From the NCBI GenBank assembly GCA_029935695.1, contig JAOZJV010000128.1, positions 1 to 8,448 of the forward strand: 8,448 nucleotides of DNA, read 5' to 3'. Under the pieces are notes generated by a model, which was not told the DNA's origin, did not search any database, and saw nothing but the letters and a program-made list of their open reading frames with translations. This stretch comes from Candidatus Krumholzibacteriia bacterium (GTDB lineage Bacteria; Krumholzibacteriota; Krumholzibacteriia; LZORAL124-64-63). The translations under genes were made by a program, and so were the position numbers. Below, piece by piece: positions 4,752-8,448 of the stretch. Within the stretch, counting starts at the first letter, position 1, and each line of letters begins with the position of its first letter.

Positions 4752-7700
4752 TTGAGGAAAAGGAATCGCCACTGCCTCATCTTTCCTTTTACAATTACAA
4801 TAATTCTGTTGTTGGTGACCTTTGCCACACCCTGCCTGAGTGAATCGATACTCAGATTTGAAAACCTCACAACCGATGACAATCTGCCTGACAATACTGT
4901 TCGCTCTGTTTTGCAGGACCGAGCCGGGTTTCTTTGGTTTGGCACCGGTGATGGCCTGGTTCGTTATGATGGGTATTCCATGCGGACCTTCTATCTTTCT
5001 ACTGAAGATTCGTTGAATGTTGAAACAAATTCTGTGCAGAACCTGCTGGAAGACAAAGTAGGAAATATTTGGATGACCGTTCTGGGAGGTGGACTTGTCA
5101 GGTACGATCCCCAGGGGGAATCATTCAATTTTTTTCGGCAATCAGCCACCGACACCATCACATTTACCCGGCAAACCATTGCTGATTTAAGCCTCGATAA
5201 TAATGGAAATATTTGGATAACTTCGCTGAATGAAGGAGTTTTTTGCCTGAACCCGCCTACTGGTGCTTTAACCAGATTCAGCACCGGTACATTTGAATCG
5301 CTGATTCTCCCTGATGACCGGCTCACCACTATCTTCGCAGACGACAGTGGGTTCATTTGGCTGGGGTATCTTCGCCAGGGCGTGGTCCGGTTTAACCCCA
5401 AAACAGAAACAGCAAAATACTTTAAGCATCAAACAGAACATGCAACGAGTTTACCTGACAATCGAGTGAGGGATATTTATCAGGCTCCAAACGGCGAAAT
5501 ATGGGTCTCCACATATTCAGGACTGGCACTGTGGGAAACCAGCTCCGAGAATTTCCGTACCTTTAAGCCCCAACCAGGTACCCATGACCAATCAGTCAAT
5601 CATCTTGAAAAAATCACCTCCGACGACAATGGATTACTGTGGATAGGTTCAACAGTCGGATTGTACTCTTTTGATCCGGTCAGTGAGATTTTCAATCAAT
5701 TCCCTCATGATCCCCAAAATCCTGATTCCCCGGTTCACAGTGTGGTCCTTTCACCCCTTTGTGATCGTTCAGGGATTATCTGGGCGGGGACCTGGCAACG
5801 AGGTGTTATTAAGTTTAATCCTCAGGCACAGGTTTTTCAGGTTGAGGCCCATCATCCACAGGACCCCCAAAGCCTCGACAACAACTCCGTCCTGTCCATC
5901 TTCAACGATTCCCAGGAAACATTATGGGTGGGCACAGGAACATTTTCCCGGAGAGGATCTCGTGGCGGACTGAACAAACGACAATCCACCCAAAACAAAT
6001 TCCAGCGTATTCCCTTTCCTGATGACAGGGTCAGGGCGGTCAGGGCCATCATTGAAAAAAAGGATGGGTCATTGCTGCTGGGAACCGATTTTGGACTTTG
6101 GGCCATCAAACCCGGGATGCCGAAAGCATTTCGACCCCTTAAAGAATCTCTCGGGATCAATGAGATCAGTATTATATCACTCGCTCTTGATCATCGCCAG
6201 AACCTCTGGATCGGCACCGCACAAACGGGGATTTTTCGTTATAATTTCAGCAGTAATTCGGTCTCAAATTTCATATCCCAACCGGGAGATTCAACAAGTA
6301 TCGGCGACAATGCCATTTTGTCGGTCCTTGTCGATCACAAACAACGCCTCTGGATTGGCACTGATGGTGGCGGATTGAATCTTTTCCTGCCGGAATCAGA
6401 AACTTTTCAGCGATTTTTGGAAGAGGATTTCTACCTCGCTTCGATTAACTCCATCACCACGCCCCAGCCGGCAGATGATAATCTCCTTTTGTCGACTTAT
6501 GGCGGGCTCGTTCAATTTAATACTGATGGCAAAGTGCTTGATATTTTTAATCCCAACCCCGGCAAAACCAGCTATCTAACCGGGGCAGTTTTGGTGGATG
6601 GTTCTGAGCGGCAATGGATTTCAACGGACAGAGGGCTGGTCAGATATTCACCTGACACCAAAACCAGAAGGATTTTTACCACCCGCGATGGTCTGCCGGG
6701 CAACCGGGTATGTTTTACCTCCTGCGATATTGATGGAGTCTTTTTCTTTGGTGGCCAGAACGGCTTGTTCAGCTTTGATCCCAGCAAAGTTTTCGACCGC
6801 TCGTTTGTGCCCCCGGTGGTAATAACTGATATCCAAATTTCCAATGCCCGGCCAAAAGTGCAGCCGGACTCACCATTGCCCGTAAGTTCGGTGATATTGA
6901 AACAGCTAACTTTGCATCACCGGCAAAATGATATTTCCCTGACCTTTGCCGCCCTTGATTTTGCCCGACCGGAAGCCAACCGGTATCGTTATCATCTGGA
7001 AAACTACGACAACGATTGGCGTGAAGCCGGCATCGAGCGCACAGCTGTATATTCCAATCTGTCACCTGGAAAGTATCGATTCCGCCTTCAGGGTTCCAAC
7101 AGTGAGGGAATTTGGAATCCCAAAGAGACCATCCTCGAAGTCACTGTTCTTCCCCCCTGGTGGGCCACGAAGTGGGCATTTGTCGCCTACCTTGTTCTGG
7201 TCGTTTTTATCATTCTTGGCTCTTATAAACTGGTGGTCAACCGGGAACGGGTTCACCGCAAAATGGAAATCTGGCAACTTGAAGCACGACAGCTCAATGA
7301 ACTTGACCAGATGAGAACCCGGTTTTTCACCAATATTTCCCACGAGTTTAAAACTCCGTTGACCCTAATCAAAGGTCCACTGCATCTGCTTCAAGCTGAT
7401 CCGCACAGCGGCACTGCAGAGATATTCGCGATGATGGCCCGCAACACCAAACGTCTCCAGCAACTGATTGAACAGCTGTTGGATATGTCTCGACTTGAGG
7501 CCGGAAAACTGCCGGTCAAACGCCAACGTGGAGCACTCATTCCTTTCATCAGAGGTTTAAGTTCCAATTATGATGGTGCGGCCAGGGAAAAAGGGATTGC
7601 CTTTGTTAAAGAATTTCAGGATGAATCCGGAGACAGCTGGTTCGACCCGGATCTCGTTGAAAAAATCGTAACTAATCTGCTTTCCAATGCCTTCAAATTC

Positions 7701-8448
7701 ACTCCACCATCCGGTCAGATAAAAATAGCCATCAGTTTATGTGAAAAACCAGCAGATGAGCCCGGTATTTTTGAGGAGGATCATGCTGCTCAGCGCCCCT
7801 TGGATTTGAAAATAATCATTTCAAATTCCGGCACCTACATCCCACCGTCAGAACAGCAACGAGTCTTTGACCGGTTTTATCAAATACCCACCGACCTCGA
7901 AACAGATCACCAGGGCAGTGGGATCGGCCTGGCCCTGGTCAAAGAACTTGTAACGTTGCTGGACGGAACCATTGAAATTGAGTCTTTTCCTGCCAAAGAG
8001 ACTCAATTCCTCACCACAATTCCCGTGAAAGTGGATTTGCGACCTCCGGTCATTGCAGATGATTCGTCCGATGATACAGTGGACTCCGAGGTCGCCCAGC
8101 AGCCCATGTTGCTTTTGGTGGAGGATAATTCTGATGTACGGTTGTTCCTGCACACCCAACTTTCTGCCAACTATCAAATTGTAGAAACTGACAACGGCCT
8201 TGATGGCTTGGATCAGGCCCTGGCCAAAATTCCCGACTTGATTTTAAGCGATGTGAAGATGCCCGGAATGGATGGAATAGAGCTTTGTCGGCAAATAAAA
8301 GCTGATCGACGAACAAGTCATATTCCCATCATCCTTTTGACTGCCCGGTCGGATATTGAAAGTCGTCATGCTGGGTTGAAAGTTGGGGCAGACGAATACC
8401 TCCCCAAACCATTTGATCCCATCGAGCTTAAAATCAGAGTTGAAAACT
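4752..8448 (+). CDS. Hybrid two-component sensor histidine kinase/response regulator with double propeller sensor (3' partial)
   Basis: The frame is open without a stop to the window edge (1232 codons). From TTG 4752: basic n-region RKRNRH and hydrophobic core (residues 8-26) of a signal peptide; fourteen Reg_prop repeats (about 45-695) with motifs like LPDNTVRSVLQD and LWFGTGDGLVRYD, forming two seven-bladed periplasmic propellers; a Y_Y_Y domain (about 717-803); one membrane helix (about 805-831); a short coiled linker; HisKA with phosphoacceptor His864 (NISHEFKTPLTL); HATPase with N-box Asn975/Asn979, G1 region SNSGTYIP (1024-1031), F-box RVFDRFYQ and G2 GSGIGLAL (1055-1062); then a receiver with Asp1125, phosphoacceptor Asp1167, Thr1197 and Lys1219. 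In the HTCS family an AraC-type DNA-binding domain normally follows and would lie beyond the window. Known relatives sense carbohydrates and control neighbouring uptake genes; the ligand here is unknown. Earlier in-frame stops (4725, 4737) limit the start; the first ATG (4980) would delete the signal peptide and first repeat. TTG 4752 has only a weak CGGA upstream. Confidence 0.95.
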   Translation, partial: MRKRNRHCLIFPFTITIILLLVTFATPCLSESILRFENLTTDDNLPDNTVRSVLQDRAGFLWFGTGDGLVRYDGYSMRTFYLSTEDSLNVETNSVQNLLEDKVGNIWMTVLGGGLVRYDPQGESFNFFRQSATDTITFTRQTIADLSLDNNGNIWITSLNEGVFCLNPPTGALTRFSTGTFESLILPDDRLTTIFADDSGFIWLGYLRQGVVRFNPKTETAKYFKHQTEHATSLPDNRVRDIYQAPNGEIWVSTYSGLALWETSSENFRTFKPQPGTHDQSVNHLEKITSDDNGLLWIGSTVGLYSFDPVSEIFNQFPHDPQNPDSPVHSVVLSPLCDRSGIIWAGTWQRGVIKFNPQAQVFQVEAHHPQDPQSLDNNSVLSIFNDSQETLWVGTGTFSRRGSRGGLNKRQSTQNKFQRIPFPDDRVRAVRAIIEKKDGSLLLGTDFGLWAIKPGMPKAFRPLKESLGINEISIISLALDHRQNLWIGTAQTGIFRYNFSSNSVSNFISQPGDSTSIGDNAILSVLVDHKQRLWIGTDGGGLNLFLPESETFQRFLEEDFYLASINSITTPQPADDNLLLSTYGGLVQFNTDGKVLDIFNPNPGKTSYLTGAVLVDGSERQWISTDRGLVRYSPDTKTRRIFTTRDGLPGNRVCFTSCDIDGVFFFGGQNGLFSFDPSKVFDRSFVPPVVITDIQISNARPKVQPDSPLPVSSVILKQLTLHHRQNDISLTFAALDFARPEANRYRYHLENYDNDWREAGIERTAVYSNLSPGKYRFRLQGSNSEGIWNPKETILEVTVLPPWWATKWAFVAYLVLVVFIILGSYKLVVNRERVHRKMEIWQLEARQLNELDQMRTRFFTNISHEFKTPLTLIKGPLHLLQADPHSGTAEIFAMMARNTKRLQQLIEQLLDMSRLEAGKLPVKRQRGALIPFIRGLSSNYDGAAREKGIAFVKEFQDESGDSWFDPDLVEKIVTNLLSNAFKFTPPSGQIKIAISLCEKPADEPGIFEEDHAAQRPLDLKIIISNSGTYIPPSEQQRVFDRFYQIPTDLETDHQGSGIGLALVKELVTLLDGTIEIESFPAKETQFLTTIPVKVDLRPPVIADDSSDDTVDSEVAQQPMLLLVEDNSDVRLFLHTQLSANYQIVETDNGLDGLDQALAKIPDLILSDVKMPGMDGIELCRQIKADRRTSHIPIILLTARSDIESRHAGLKVGADEYLPKPFDPIELKIRVEN

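Noticed and set aside
4736..4844. Short ORF from ATG 4727/4736 (ending LCHTLPE) as a leader peptide of the sensor gene
   Set aside because: It overlaps the signal-peptide coding region in another frame and has no regulatory hairpin after it; treated instead as a start-site or frameshift question.
4752..8448. Frameshift or broken gene in the long sensor region
   Set aside because: Codon-by-codon translation shows one continuous frame with every expected domain in order; only the 3' end is missing because the window stops.

Overview
The window looks like chromosomal DNA of a Gram-negative bacterium. It encodes an outer-membrane-type lipoprotein, and a secreted protein ending in a FlgD-like C-terminal domain of the kind used as a secretion or sorting tag in Bacteroidota and related FCB-superphylum lineages. 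It also encodes a very large propeller-type hybrid two-component sensor. That combination fits the FCB group or a nearby candidate phylum (for example Krumholzibacteriota- or Calditrichota-like), but the lineage is inferred from gene style, not from a marker gene.

Layout. Bases 1-93 are probably the tail of an upstream gene. A clear promoter (TTGACA, 17 bp, TACTGT) and a perfect 9-5-9 palindrome then precede a compact + strand operon: a YtrA-type GntR repressor (163-540), an ABC ATPase (537-1409, overlapping the repressor stop by ATGA) and a six-helix ABC-2-type permease (1411-2037, 1 nt after the ATPase stop). The palindrome covers the -10 box and probable start site, which suggests autoregulation. 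A separate + strand lipoprotein of unknown family follows (2195-2983). It converges on a - strand secreted seven-repeat beta-propeller protein (3073-4461), with a perfect 12-bp hairpin (3014-3042) between the two stops.

From about 4540 to the end everything reads on the + strand. A doubtful 61-aa membrane ORF (4542-4727) comes first. After it, a single uninterrupted frame runs from about 4752 to the window edge. It encodes 1232 residues of a hybrid sensor kinase: signal peptide, fourteen propeller repeats (two seven-bladed propellers), Y_Y_Y domain, one membrane helix, HisKA, HATPase and a nearly complete receiver domain. The window cuts it off where an AraC-type output domain would usually follow. 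Its start is not ATG; TTG at 4752 gives a textbook signal peptide.

The operon is one working unit: sensor-repressor, ATPase and permease for an export or stress-response transporter of unknown substrate. The hybrid sensor and the divergent secreted propeller protein may form a second regulator-target pair, but that rests only on adjacency. I see no tRNA, rRNA, CRISPR array, insertion sequence or phage gene.
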